Of a stretch of DNA of 64,000 bases, positions 51,610 to 64,000 are shown one piece after another; within the stretch, counting starts at the first letter, position 1; each line of letters starts with the position of its first letter. The position numbers and the translations under genes are program-made. Below the pieces are notes generated by a model. It did not search any database, had not been told where the DNA came from, and saw only the letters and a list, made by a program, of their open reading frames with translations. The stretch comes from Macrolepiota albuminosa (lineage: Eukaryota > Basidiomycota > Agaricomycetes > Agaricales > Agaricaceae). Location: NCBI GenBank assembly GCA_027475525.1, contig JAMWFC010000122.1, forward strand, positions 1,054,001 through 1,118,000, given 5' to 3'.

Positions 51610-54600
51610 ATGCAAATTTCAAACAGGGGATCGATGAGTAATCCCATACCTGCAGCGCCCACTGACGGCGGGCGAAATGCCCACGACCTACGGGGAGACC
51701 CAGCAGACACCCAGGACGCGTCAGCGTCCAATGCGGGTCAGGTAAGACCCAAGGCTCGAGACCGAGGTCAGAGTACCGACCTGGCTGGGAATGAGAGCGA
51801 GGCCCAGAGAGCTGAAAGCTCACAGCAGGACGGTCCGCAACACCTCCAAGACAAGATGCCCGGGAGATTAACGCCCCCAGTTACGCAGCTGCCAGGAGGA
51901 CCACGACGGTCTAGCCGATTGGCTTCCAAAGAACCCCCGCAGGATGGCCGACAGTCAACCGGCGCCTATGGCGCCCCAGGAGACGCCGAGTCGTCAGTAC
52001 GGACTGGGAAAGCCCTCCCTGCAAGCCGGAGCAGTGGGACCAGGCGGTCCACAGCAGGTCCAATGCCTTCTAAAGTAGCGGAAGCCCGCTTAGAAGAGGT
52101 ACTGGAGGAGGCTGCAAGGCCTGAAGGATACCGCGCAGAAGATCGATTTCCGCGCACACCAGCAGTGGAGGAAGCTCCGGAGGTTGTAGAGCTTCCAGAG
52201 GAGGTGATGGAGTTGTCAAGTGACGACGACGCACACCAGCAGTGGAGGAAGCTCCGGAGGTTGTAGAGCTTCCAGAGGAGGTGATGGAGTTGTCAAGTGA
52301 CGACGACGTCGGAGCAGAGGAACAGCGGCTGAAAACCACGTACACCGTGCGCTTGCGGGTGTTCTGGGACTTGCACCCAGAGGTGATGAAATACACCACC
52401 CAAGCGCGACTCGAGCGCTACGCGTCAGCCCATATAGTAGCACTTAGGCAACAAGGGCACGAAGTGCCCAATGTATTCAGTACGAAATATACTGATTTGA
52501 TGGTGAGAGTGCTCACTATGGAGCTGCAAATGTATGTGCAGCGTAAGGCCACACGGCAATCGGGGGTCTCGACCCCCTGGAGCCACACGTCCAAGGAATG
52601 CTGGGCATGATGCAATCAAGACGTTGGAATCGAGCTAGTGGAGGCACTAGCATGGGCGCAAGAAGTGCCCGAAGTAAGACCGGCGCGTCCAAGTTCAGCG
52701 ACCTGGAAGATTGGGCGATGGATGTATGCACCCATCTTGCCATGTGCTTATACGGAGGTGACCGTATGGAACGAGAACGAATCTTCGTTCTGCCTGAGTT
52801 CTTGGCCGGAGAGGCCATGGGTTGGTTTCGACGGGCAGTACTGCACGTCAATCGTGTCCAATATGACTGGACGTTTAAAGGAGTCCTTACAGGACTGTAT
52901 GATCGATTCGTACACCCCTCAACGCTCCAGGATGCAAGGCGGGACTTCCAGTCCGCCAAGTACACCGAGAAGTTGGGAGTACAAGGGTTCTATGATACCC
53001 TTAATGACCATGCCCAGAACATGGCAGTATACCCGGATGGGTATACAATGCTCGAAACGTTCTTGGATGGCATTCCAGCGGATATGCGCCGCTATTTGAT
53101 ACATGAGGACGGATTGTCCCCAGAAGTCAACGATGTGGAAGAATTTGTGGCATATGCCATCCGGTATGAGCAGTCTCTGAAGACTGCTAACCACTACGAA
53201 CATCGGAGTGGGCACAAAGGGGGACCCAGGCGACTACCGCCTGGTGGGACACCCTCACGGGGTCAGCATGTGGGGACCTTCCTGGCCAAAAAGACCGATT
53301 TGGACCGTGACTGCAACACGCGGTTTGTTGTATGCAGAACCCCTGCTGCAAACCGAGGGCGGAGCCGCCCACGCCCAGAGCGGGCGCCGGACGGCGAACG
53401 TCCTAAACCAAGGCCGGACTTCAAGCCGGCCAACCCACCGGGGCAGTCGGGGACTTGTTTTGCGTGTGGCCAACTAGGCCACTATGCTACCAACTGCCCT
53501 GCGAAGCCAGGACCCCTGAGGAAGGGGTATACACCCCGCGCCCACCTTCGAGCTGCACATACTGCAGCCGCGAGTGGGAGTGATGGAGACGTATCTGCCG
53601 AGTCTGAGGCGGAGCACCCCACAAATGACCAGGAGCCCCCAGAGGAGGCATCGGGCGCCGAGCCCGAGAGTGTGGTCGTGGAGGGGGAGGAGTACGTCAC
53701 AGTCGACGTATATGACGACGTCTACGACAATGAGTATTACAGTCGCGACAGCGACTCTGAGTGCCTAGCGGCAATGACGGATTGGCCGTCCACAAATGAT
53801 CCCGAACGGAATAACGTAGTTCGGATGAAGAAGGTGACCCTTCATCGTGCAGAGGGCACTTTGCAGCGCCCAACATTGAAACGAGCAGACAAGGAGTGCC
53901 TGGTCTCGTATGTGGACGTAGACGGCCACAAGGCATGGACCCTATGGGACTCTGGGAGTACCACATCGGGCATAACACCCCAGTTCGCCCATGTGTACGG
54001 AATATCCGTGCAGGAGTTGGATACGCCATTGGCGTTACAGCTGGGCACCGTAGGAAGCCGAGCCATGGTGCAGTATGGGACAAATGTGAATGTCCAAACG
54101 CCGGGCTCACGTAGCCAGGAATACATGGATGTAGCGAACTTTGATCGCTACGATATGATACTGGGAACGCCATTCATGCGGCGTAACAAAGTCATACTAG
54201 ACTTTGACCAATGTCAGGTACTAGTGAATGGGAAAGTGATCCCAGCCGAACGAGCTACAGCAGACGACACTGATAATCGTCTGCGACATCATCGCACTAT
54301 GGAGAAACGCAAGGACTCTCCATGACTCGAGCTACAGCAGACGACACTGATAATCGTCTGCGACATCATCGCACTATGGAGAAACGCAAGGACTCTCCAT
54401 GACTTGGCCGGCGCAGAGTGCCGGCGATAATCGTCTGCGACATCATCGCACTATGGAGAAACGCAAGGACTCTCCATGACTTGGCCGGCGCAGAGTGCCG
54501 GCCGTGGAGGATGTGGAGGAGGAAGTGCAGGCTATGCCTGGACTGAGCGCAGACCACAACGTGGTAATGATGAGCGAGGAGGAGTATCAAGCCTCCAAGA

Positions 54601-57600
54601 GGAGCAACGAGCGAATAATCGCTCCTGAGATTCGAGGCGCAAGGCCTCCGGACAAACGCCATCGAAAGGCGAGACGACGGGAGGACTCAGTGGATGTATG
54701 TCCACCTACGTCCTCACGAGTCAAGTTGGAAGACTTGAAAGACAGCATCCGAGAGGCGGAAGCCTCAGTAGAGGGGGACACACGGTCCCTATGGGAGCGA
54801 CCAGCTCCCCTGCCGGAGTACGACTGGGCATACGACCCCCGAATGCCGCAAGAGTGGAACGAGCTGGTGGCAGCCACGTGTGCGCGAAATGCGCACCAGA
54901 GACGGATGACCGTCAAACCAGCGTATCGCCAGCCAGCCCCGGACGAGGTATCCGTAGCGTACTCGCTTGTACGTGAAGGAAGAAGCCTCATGGCTTATAA
55001 GACAGCGGCAGCGGGTGCTCCGCTGAGACTACATATACCTGATGACAGTGTCAATTGGGTGCTCGCAATGCGCGAGCAGTATGCACCGCCGCCTCAGCCA
55101 CCCTCAGAGACGGTGGAAGTACTTCTCCCGGTGTGTATGAAGGGGAAGCAGAAGGCGACAAGCCTTCGTGAGGAAGATATTCCTCGGTTGCGTCAGCAAT
55201 GGCAAGAAGAATTTGCCGACATGGTCAATGGGACCAAGGAGGAGCTCCCGCCGTGGTGGGAGGTGAACCATGAGATTAATCTCATAGACAAGGACAAGCA
55301 GTATAAGTACCACTTGCCGCGCTGTTCGCGTGCCCTCCAGGAGCAACTACACGATAAGACTAATCGCTATTTGAATGCTCAATGGTGGTCCCCATGCACC
55401 ACCGCTCAAGCTGCACCGTTATTGTGCATCCCGAGGAAGGATGGAACCCTTGATGCGCGTCAGCGCAATGACAATACCATAAAGGATGTAACTCCTTTAC
55501 CAGATCAAGAGGTGATCCGGGAAGACGTGGCTCGGGCGAAGTATCGCTCGAAGATTGACCTTACTGACGCTTACGAGCAGGTGCGCATTCGCACCGAGGA
55601 CGTACCCAAGACCGTATTTGCGTCGATCATGGGTACATTCACAAGCAATATAATGCAGATTGGAGACTGCAATGCTCCAGCAACTTTCCAGAGGCTAATG
55701 ACCTCTATCTTCCGAGACGTAATAGGATGTTTCATGCACGTCTACTTAGATGACATATTCATCTACTCGGATACCATGGAGGAGCATGAGCAGCACCTCA
55801 GAGTCGTATTCGAACGACTGCGCAAGTACAAGTTGTACTTGAAGTGGAAAAAATGTGAGCTCTACGCTCAGAGTATAGACTGCCTAGGGCATGTCATAGA
55901 TAAGTGGGGTATCCACCCTGATCAGGACAAGCTCGATCGTATTCAGGAGTGGTGCATGCCCCAAAACTACAATGACATCCAACGATTCGTTGGCCTTGTC
56001 AACTACATATCGAGCTTCTTGCCCGATGTCACAGCCTATACTGGGCCACTTATGGCCATGACACAGAACGGATCACCGTTCAATTGGAGGCCGTTGCACC
56101 AGCGGTGCTTTGAGATGGTCAAACGGATCTGTACGAAGACTCCGGTGATTCGACCAATCGACCCTAGACGGGACGAGCCAATATGGCTCATTTGCGACGC
56201 GTCCAAGACAGGCGTCGGAGCCATGTACGGCCAGGGAAGCAGCTGGCAGACGTGCCGCCCAGCAGGGTTCATGTCGAAGAAGTTCACGACGGCCCAGCAA
56301 AACTATGCGGTGCACGAGCTGGAGACTCTTGCCATACTCGAGGCCCTCCTCAAGTGGGAGGATAAGCTGATGGGATACCCCATCCACATCATAACGGACC
56401 ACAAGGCCCTTGAGTTCTTTAAAACTCAGGTGAACTTGTCGCCGTGCCAGCGACGGTGGATAGACTACATGTCGAGATACCAGTTCGACATCACCTATGT
56501 TAAAGGTGAACTCAACAAAGTGGCAGACTGCTTGTCGCGCTACTTTGAGAGTGATGTAGTCGGGGAGGCTCACGAGCCTCATGAGTATGTGCAGGCAGAC
56601 TGCCGCATAGACCCCGATGGAGAGGATTTACCTCTCCACCGATACCAGGAGCTCAGGGAGCATGTCCTGGAAGTACGCACTATGCGTGACGATGAACGGA
56701 GGCGAAGCACTCGCCTCAGAGAGCAGCGTGAAGAACGGGACGTAGCCGCCCAGTTGCTCAAGGAGCATGAAGCCGTGGACCCAGCGTCCACTAGGGAGCA
56801 CGAGCGCCACAATGTACCCGTTACGCTTGTGGAGATGCTCGAAGGCGAATTGCCTTCATCCCAGCCTCCTAGCCTGGTCAATGACGACTTCCGGCAGGAG
56901 GTGGTGCAGGACTATGGTGATGATCCTCTCTTCGCCGAGATAATCGCCAATCCTGACGACCATCCTCGGTTCAGGCATGAGCCTGGTGGACTCATCACGA
57001 CGGAGAACCGTCAAGGGGTGGCAGTGGTATGCCTCCCCTGTACGCGTACCATTGTTACGCGGGTCTTGGACCAGGCCCATGCCCTGGTGGGGCACTTTGG
57101 TGCCGCCCAGACGTTGGGCTACATCCGGAGATGGTATTGGTGGCCACGTATGGCCCAAGAAGTGACTAAGTTTTGCGTGTCATGCGCAGCGTGTCAGAGG
57201 GCAAAGTTGCCCCCTGGATCCCCTCCCGGGAAGCTACACCAGCTACCTGTGCCGGTGAAACCCTGGGACTCAATCGGAATGGACTTCGTAGGTCCCTTTC
57301 CCGAGTCCAGAGGGTTCGATTACCTCTGGGTAGTCATATGCTGCATGACGAGCATGGTGCACCTCATACCGGTGCGAACTACGCTGACGGCTAAGGAGCT
57401 GTCGTGGATCTACCTGAGGGAGATCGTTAGGCTGCATGGGCTGCCTAGCACCATTGTGAGCGATCATGACTCGAAGTTCACGTCTCAATAGTGGAGAGAA
57501 CTCCACAAACTGCTAGGAGCGCGACTCCTCATGTCGACGTCCTTCCATCCTCAAACAGATGGGCAGACAGAGCGGGCTAACCGCAGTATCGGTCAAATTT

Positions 57601-58370
57601 TGAGGGCAGTTGTTTGCCCGGACCAACGGAACTGGGTGGACTGGTGTCCACTCACTGAGTTCGCAATTAACGCGAGTATCTCGGATACCACAGGGTATGT
57701 GCCCTTTGAACTCAACGGAGGGTACTTGCCCTCCATGCTGCACGAAGTTTGTGCTGATACGGTGGCTCACCGTGAAGTTGTCGAGTTCGCCAGGCAGGCC
57801 CTGGAGAACATTGCAGCAGCGCATGACGCCATCATAGAGGTGCGAGTCTTCCAGGCAAAAAATGCCAATCACCATAGGCGAGCGGACCCGCCAATAGCAG
57901 TAGGAGCATTGGTCTACCTATCAACGCGTAATCTGAAGCTCCCAAAGGGACGGGCAAGTAAACTCTGCCCGAAGTGGGTAGGCCCATACCGCATCCTAGA
58001 CGCAGAGCCAAGTACCTCCAACTACGTGTTGGAGCTGCCTCTGGCATTACAGGAACGACGCATCGTTCCTAAGTTTCATGTGTTGCTGTTGCGACCTTAC
58101 AGCGCGTCTGACGATGCGCTGTTCCCTAACAGGGCAACCCCAGGCCCCTATGATTTTGGGGCTCGAGACGATGACGAATGGTTCGTCGAGTGCATAATTG
58201 GGCACCGGTGGACTGAGCGTAACGCGCTTGAGTTTGAAGTACGATGGTCCCTGGGGGACACAACATGGGAGCCACACCCCCATTGCTCCAAGCTAGCGGC
58301 ACTTGACCATTATTTGGAGTTGAAGGGCGTTAAGCGCCCACATCAATTAAGTAAGCGTGCCGGCGCTTAA
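51610..58370 (+). pseudogene. Gypsy-3 Gag-Pol, second copy
   Basis: Same sequence as 32408-39168. The knuckle is near 53456, protease near 53946, RT YLDD at 55743-55754, and the in-frame TAG at 57489-57491. The 77-bp duplications at 52154-52307 and 54251-54502 again break the frame. Confidence 0.9.
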
Positions 58371-58472
58371 TTTGATCGGCAGTGCTGATCGCGGCTTGGC
58401 TGAGTTGGTCAGCAGCTGTGGCTGAAACACGTCTTAAAAGGCGAAATTTCTTTTTCGCTTTTTTCCCCAACC

Positions 58473-61400
58473 ATGGACAGCATGCCCGTGGACTTGAGTG
58501 ACCAGCAGCAGCAGCAGCTACAGCAGCAGCAGTTTGAGAGTACGCCGTCGGTCTTACTGTCGGCTGAAGGGGGGGGCAGATGGCTCCCCCGCTGACCCAA
58601 AATGCGCCCCAGTGGGGACAATCGCAACCAGCTGTGGGCTTCCCACAGCAGCAGCAACCACCAGCGGCGGGCTACCTGCCGCAGCAGCCGGTGATCAGTG
58701 GCTATCCGCCACTTCAAACCATGCAGGGCAACTTCATGCCCCAGAACGCACCTGGGGGCGGCTATCAGCCCCAACAACCAGCACCGGGCGCTTATGCGCC
58801 ACATCACACCGAGGGCCAATTCCAGCAACAGGCCTATGGGGGGCTAGTCAGCCCCCAAGCAGCGTCGGCATGGAGGCAGCTTGCCCCTGTACCGGCAACA
58901 GGGCAACTGGGGACACATCCTTTTCCCCAGTTTACCGCCCCGGCACACTACCCTGGGATGGGTGGTGTGCCCGTAATGATGCCGTACCCCCCGGCTTGGA
59001 TGGGGGCTTGGGGCGCAATGCCCCAGTACAGCGACTCGCATGAGTCGCAAGCCAAGGGAGGCCGGTCGATTTCTCTGTCGACCACAGCACCAATTGACAA
59101 TCTAGAGGGACGCAAAGCATCCCTCGTGCAGGCCACCGCAGCCAGTGAGAGTACAGAAACTCTCAATACAGAACGGAGCATCAGTTCATCGGCTGATGCG
59201 CCGACGGAGAGCTTGGCCAAGCTCTCCTTGCTACAGCGGCTGGAAATGCCGCACCAATCCAAGCCCAGCTCGGAAGAAGAGTCGCGTCCTCGACGCGACA
59301 AAGGAAAAGCACGGGCTGTCGAGCCCACTCACAGCCAGGACTTAGTCCTGGCTACCCTTCTCCAACGTCTGGGAGATAACGGGTACGATGTACCCGCAGA
59401 GTCATCATTCCTCCGCGATGCGGAGGCAGTCGTCCTCATCTGCCAGATGATGGACGACATGGATCATATGCACGCTCAGCGCAAAACTGATCTCCTTGCC
59501 CTTTTGGCCACTCGTAAGCGGCAGACTACACCCCCGAGTCGGGACACCGACTCCAGCAAAAGGGCGCGTCGGCAAGGAGTGGAGGACGTGCCCTCCCGCT
59601 CGATTAAGTCGAGCGTTGCTGCCCCCGGCCGGGAGGCCGGTCTAGGACGGGACATCCTCCCCTATGAAGATGTTCCTGCTCCAGCCGCCCCCCAGCTTAT
59701 CCAGCGCCTCGCCAGCGGCGCGTCTGAGGTCGCGTCTTCGCGACCAGTATCTGTGGTATCCACCACGTACTCTGGGGAGCAGAGTTCCAGGGGCGTGAGC
59801 ACACGCCCCACTGAGGCCAAGGCCTCACAACCCCGAAAGGATCGTCAGGGTAAGCAACCGGAAGGGCGCGCCTACGTCAACGTGCACTTCCCCAAGGATG
59901 CCCCGAAAGGGGCCCCAGGGGCGAACATCCCCTTTTTACCCGCTATACTGGTAGAGGGCCTGCCAGCCCGACTCCCGCGGTGTGTGTGGGCAATGGACCC
60001 ATGATCTGAGAAGTCGGAGCCGGAGAGGCTGCCTTCCCCGCCCTCCGACGATGATTGGTATGAGGAGCCTGAAGAGGCTCGTATGGAATCCCCAGTGCCG
60101 CACGAGACGGCGGCACAATGTATGGCACGCGAACGGCACAACAGCAATCGACGAGCCAAGATGGAGCGTTGGGCGCAGAACAGCGCCAAACGAGGGGCCG
60201 CCCTCCTTGAGGACAAAACCGGGCGCATCCCTGATGCGCTCGGTGTGGTGATCTACCGTGATCACACTATTGAGCGCCAGAACTCATTCTTTGGCGCGGG
60301 GTTGGCTCCCCAATTCTATTGGTCGCCAATGACCAATACCATCTTCGTCGGGCAAGAAGCCCGCGCAGCCAGGTCCTTCGAGGACGATAAACAGGGCAAC
60401 GCCGCGGCGACGCCCCACAACAGTAAGGTGTACCAAGTTGCACCTCGCGGGTTTCCCCGCAGTCCTCAAGAAGTCCGCAGACTTCACGCACTGGTTAACA
60501 ACCAGTTTACGCCGCTTCATCAGCGTCAGTTGGGCTACCTCTTGCTCAACGAATTCAAGCGGGTGGCGCTCAGCTGCCACCCTACAGCCCGAGACAGAGC
60601 TATGTCTCATTTACTCGACGAGGTCGAGTATAGGACTATCGCGGTACCCTTCGCGAGTCTAGAGGAGTGGGAGAACGTCCCGCGAATGATTGTGCCATCG
60701 TGGCTCTATCGCCGCAAAGAGGGAGGGAAAATTGCCTTCATCGGCCTTACCCCCCCTGATCCAAAGCAACCATTTGCTTTGGACTACCTGGGCTCATACG
60801 CCCTCCTCTATGGATGCCCTGGGACGTCCAACGTGTGGACCGGTCTGGCCATGGACCGAGCCATGCGCATTCATTGGCGCAGCCTCTTTGGGTTTGCGCT
60901 TGTACGCGCCCTCAGCGCCAGCCGCCCCTCCAAGGCCACGGTATACAAGTACCTGGCCTACGTCTTCGCCAGGCCAGGCCTCTACAAAGAGGCCGTGGCT
61001 GAGTACGAGGCAGCCACGGGGCAAGCCTTTGAGCCTCTCCACGCCGACGACCCTACCTTCGAGGTTCGGGCTGTGGACATCCTGGAAGCGTCAGCTTCCG
61101 TATTCACCACTTCGGACGCGTTATGCGTCCTTCTTCACAATCAAATTCCGGTCAGCTGGGCTGACCACGCGTACACTTATGGGGTCACCTACTTGGCCCA
61201 TCTATTCTTCAGCGACAGCCGGCTCTACAACAAGGCGGCTGCTATCGACGACGAGAGGCTACAACGCCTCGACCACTACGGTACACCCCAGTCCATCCCT
61301 CAGTGGGATGGGTGGTGCGAGGCCACCATTGGCGATCGCCAACGCCTGATGCTCCAGCAGCAGGACAGTCGTTGTGCATACGACGACACGCTCGCCAAGG

Positions 61401-61788
61401 GGATGTACCTCTCCATCGGGCAAGACATTCATGCCCACGAAATCTGGACGCGCCAGTACCCGTCCGACACCGGGGATCTGCCTGATCCCCAACCACCTGT
61501 CCCGGGGTCGACCATCGACCCCAATCTCACACTGTCCCCCCTCTGGGACTATGACGATTCCCTGCCAGTAGCAGGGCCTTCGGGTACTTCCTACGCGCCC
61601 GCACCCAAGGATGAACTCCTCGACTATGACATGGACGACGCAACTGCCGATCCATTCCGGGAGCCTGGGGACTCTCCCATTGCCCCCGTCCCTGACTTGA
61701 CTATGACATGGACGACGCAACTGCCGATCCATTCCGGGAGCCTGGGGACTCTCCCATTGCCCCCGTCCCTGACTTACCAACGGCATGA
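58473..61788 (+). CDS. Gypsy-3 third ORF, second copy
   Basis: Same sequence as 39271-42586: G8 run at 58569-58576, in-frame TGA at 60002-60004, duplication at 61622-61775. Function unknown. Confidence 0.7.
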
Positions 61789-61833
61789 CCGTCATATTAT
61801 CTCAAGACCGTAGCTCGGTCTGATTGGGGGGTG

Positions 61834-62146
61834 TGTAGCGTAGTCCGCTATGTGGCGTTGGCCACATAGCTTTACTTACCTTACAGTAGATACTATTATA
61901 TTATATTTATTATAATATAATATTAATTTACATTATTATATAAATTAGTTTACCAGCTGCTTACAAAGCAGCTTATTTTTGTGTTGATACTACATAGTCA
62001 ATAGACCGGACTGGTCTGATTCTGTGCAGTGTGAACCTAAGCTCTCACAATCTCTGTAACTTCGTTACAAATAGTCAATAGACCGGACTGGTCTGATTCT
62101 GTGCAGTGTGAACCTAAGCTCTCACAATCTCTGTAACTTCGTTACA
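61834..62146 (+). repeat. Gypsy-3 second copy, 3' LTR
   Basis: Identical to 42632-42944, with the 77-bp duplication at 61994-62147. Confidence 0.93.
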
Positions 62147-64000
62147 AAACTACACTACAAAGTAAGTGTTGATTGATTGATTGATTTACAAATATTAATA
62201 ACCATTCTTCTAGCAACGCTTTGAAACTTGATTACAAAGTAAGTATTGATTGATTAATTGATTGATAAATGATTGATTTAGCTACAACCTCAAAATTTGA
62301 TTACAAAGTAAGTATTGACTAATTGATTGATTGATTGATTTTTAACAAACATTCAATAGCTCAACACCTTTCAGCTATTGATTGATCATTGTAAGTGATT
62401 TTTAATGTATTTGGGCTTAGAAAATGCTTAAAAAATTCGAATAAATCACAGAAAAATCAGGAAAAATTCAATTCAGCTTATAGTGAAAGTCTGGGCTATT
62501 GTAATAAGTGACTTTTATTGTTTTTGAGCTTTATAAATGCTTATAAAATTCAAAGAATTCAAGAAAAATTCAATTTAGCTTAGAGTAACACTTGGACAAC
62601 TTTGAGCTATTGATATACTCATCATGTAAGTGTCTTTCAATGGTTTTAAGCTATGAAAATGCTTAAAAAACTATTCTTTCAGGCAATCTTCAACTACTCA
62701 TTCTAATAATGAACCCAGTACTCCTGAAGGTCAAAGACAGCAGGCTAGGATTCAAAGCAGGCTACAACATTTACAAATGACTAATTCTGATGAGCACTGT
62801 GCAAATAGAAGTAGAAGATCTACTTCAGTGGTTATACCACTTCATTATAGAACTGAGGATATGAGATCTGGGGCTATGGGATCTGGGAATATGAGAATTG
62901 AAAGAAATAATCAAATTGCTTCTAGCTCTTTAGAGAGGCCTATTGGACCAACTGTTGCTGTGGATTTATTTTCATCTGAAGATGTACAACTTGGAATTAA
63001 AGACTTGAGGGATAGAAGAACTGGGGGAAATAATCAGATTGCTTCAAGCTCTGATGTAGGATCTGGAGGAAATACTTCTAGCTCTTTGAGGAGGCCTCTT
63101 AGACCACCAACTTTTGCTGAGGATCTATTTGCTAGGGCTATTCCTGAAACTCATTTATCTGAAGGATGGAATGCTCCTTTGCAAAATCCAATTCCTAGAA
63201 TGATACCACCTCTACCTCTTCCTGCACATAGAGCTCCTTATGTGCCTTCAATAGTAGCACCTCTATCAGCTGCTGTGCATGGAAGAGATAATAGAGTGGG
63301 ATCAGTCAATCAGCCTGTAGTTGGTGGGACTGCTATGAGTATACCTGAAACTCATTTGCCTGAAGGATGGGATGCTCCTTTATGGAATCCTATACCTAGA
63401 ATGCCTGCTCTACATGGACCTCCTTTACCAAACTTCATAATGCCACCATTGCCTCCACCTGCACTTGGAAGAAATAATAGAGCAAGACTGATTAATCAGC
63501 AAGTTGCTCCTATACAGGCACAGACATTAGCAGCATTGCAAGATCAGCAAAGATTGAGGCATATTGCTGCAGCTGAGGAGCAGAATAGACAACAGCAGGC
63601 ACTAGCAGTATTGCAAGAGCAGCAATGGCTCAGACATATTACTATGGCTGAAGAAAAGGAGAGGCAACAAGAGCAACAAAGGCAACAACAGGCATTAGCA
63701 GTATTGCATAAGCAACAACAGCTCAGAGAGCAAGAAAGACAACTACAGATGTTACACCAGCTAGAAGTGAGACAAAGACAACTTTTAAGCAACAACAGCT
63801 CAGAGAGCAAGAAAGACAACTACAGATGTTACACCAGCTAGAAGTGAGACAAAGACAACTTTTAAAAGTTGCATTGACTAAGAAAGATTAACAGGATGTA
63901 GATCTTAATCCTGAACATAGGCCTTTGAATGAGGCTAGAGCTCAAAGGATTTTAGAAGGCTGGGAACAGGAACATGCAGCTGATTTGAAGGAGAACTTTA
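62147..64000 (+). pseudogene. Helitron copy B, leader and Rep start, second assembled copy
   Basis: Same sequence as 42945-44798. Leader introns run from 62162 to 62682, the spliced start codon uses 62624-62625 plus 62683, and the Gln-rich region has the 77-bp duplication (63710-63863). It runs off the window before the HUH domain. Confidence 0.85.

Larger units (their letters stand above)
51190..62146 (+). mobile_element. Gypsy-3, second assembled copy
   Basis: Same content as 31988-42944 with LTRs at 51190-51502 and 61834-62146 and the same AAACT target duplication. An independent insertion would not share its target site and flanks, so this is the same locus duplicated, biologically or in the assembly. 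Confidence 0.95.
50977..64000 (+). repeat. Exact 13,024-bp direct repeat of 31775-44798
   Basis: Every feature recurs at +19,202, including the damage (TAG and TGA codons, G8 and C5 runs) and the seven 77-bp duplication sites at 51287, 52154, 54251, 54349, 61622, 61994 and 63710. The left edge is the N gap; the right edge is the window end, so it may continue. No difference was found in the lines compared. Confidence 0.95.

Noticed and set aside
51190..62146. Second Gypsy-3 as an independent insertion
   Set aside because: The flanks, target duplication and assembly artefacts are identical to those at 31988-42944, so it is a copy of the whole locus.

Overview
The window is a transposon-dominated stretch of a fungal draft genome, most likely an agaricomycete basidiomycete. 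The evidence is chromodomain Ty3/Gypsy elements, a Rep/PIF1-helicase Helitron, short (43-60 bp) GT-AG introns, and a patatin/NB-ARC/TPR NLR-like gene of the kind common in mushroom-forming fungi. No sequence comparison was run, so genus and species are not inferred. Almost everything except the NLR gene is mobile DNA, much of it nested.

Layout. 1-9202: decayed chromodomain Gypsy element (here Gypsy-1), 5' end outside the window, with two retropepsin-like domains in a row and a spliced antisense gene between pol and its 3' LTR. 9203-14227: AT-rich old debris with a gene remnant, a MITE, a dead Tc1 transposase and a strongly mutated solo LTR. 14228-18358 (minus): six-exon NLR-like gene, patatin-like then NB-ARC then near-identical TPRs, in which both patatin catalytic residues are replaced. 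19683-22160: truncated Copia element. 22161-23791 plus 30293-30364: Helitron copy A, which cuts the Copia and is itself split by a complete, apparently young Gypsy-2 (23792-30287, 5-bp target duplication ACCAC). 30465-31774: tandem hairpin-bearing modules. 31530-46879: Helitron copy B, split by Gypsy-3 (31988-42944, target duplication AAACT). 46880-47546: inverted modules. 47778-50876 (minus): Helitron copy C with Rep and helicase. 50977-64000 repeats 31775-44798 base for base at an offset of 19,202.

The Helitron genes have an unusual leader: a tandem series of about 52-bp introns separated by 20-40-nt micro-exons, with a start codon assembled by the last splice. Gypsy-3 is saturated with short perfect inverted repeats through LTR and coding sequence, and carries a long third ORF after pol.

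Assembly caution. At least 14 places carry a tandem duplication with a period of exactly 77 bp, in unrelated sequences. These look like unmerged k-mer overlaps. Each shifts the frame by 77 bp. Collapsing them restores the Gypsy-3 gag-pol frame, the Gypsy-3 third ORF, the Helitron Rep frame and the NLR TPR frame. Two 100-N gaps are present, and the 13-kb direct repeat starts exactly at one of them, so it may be a false duplication.
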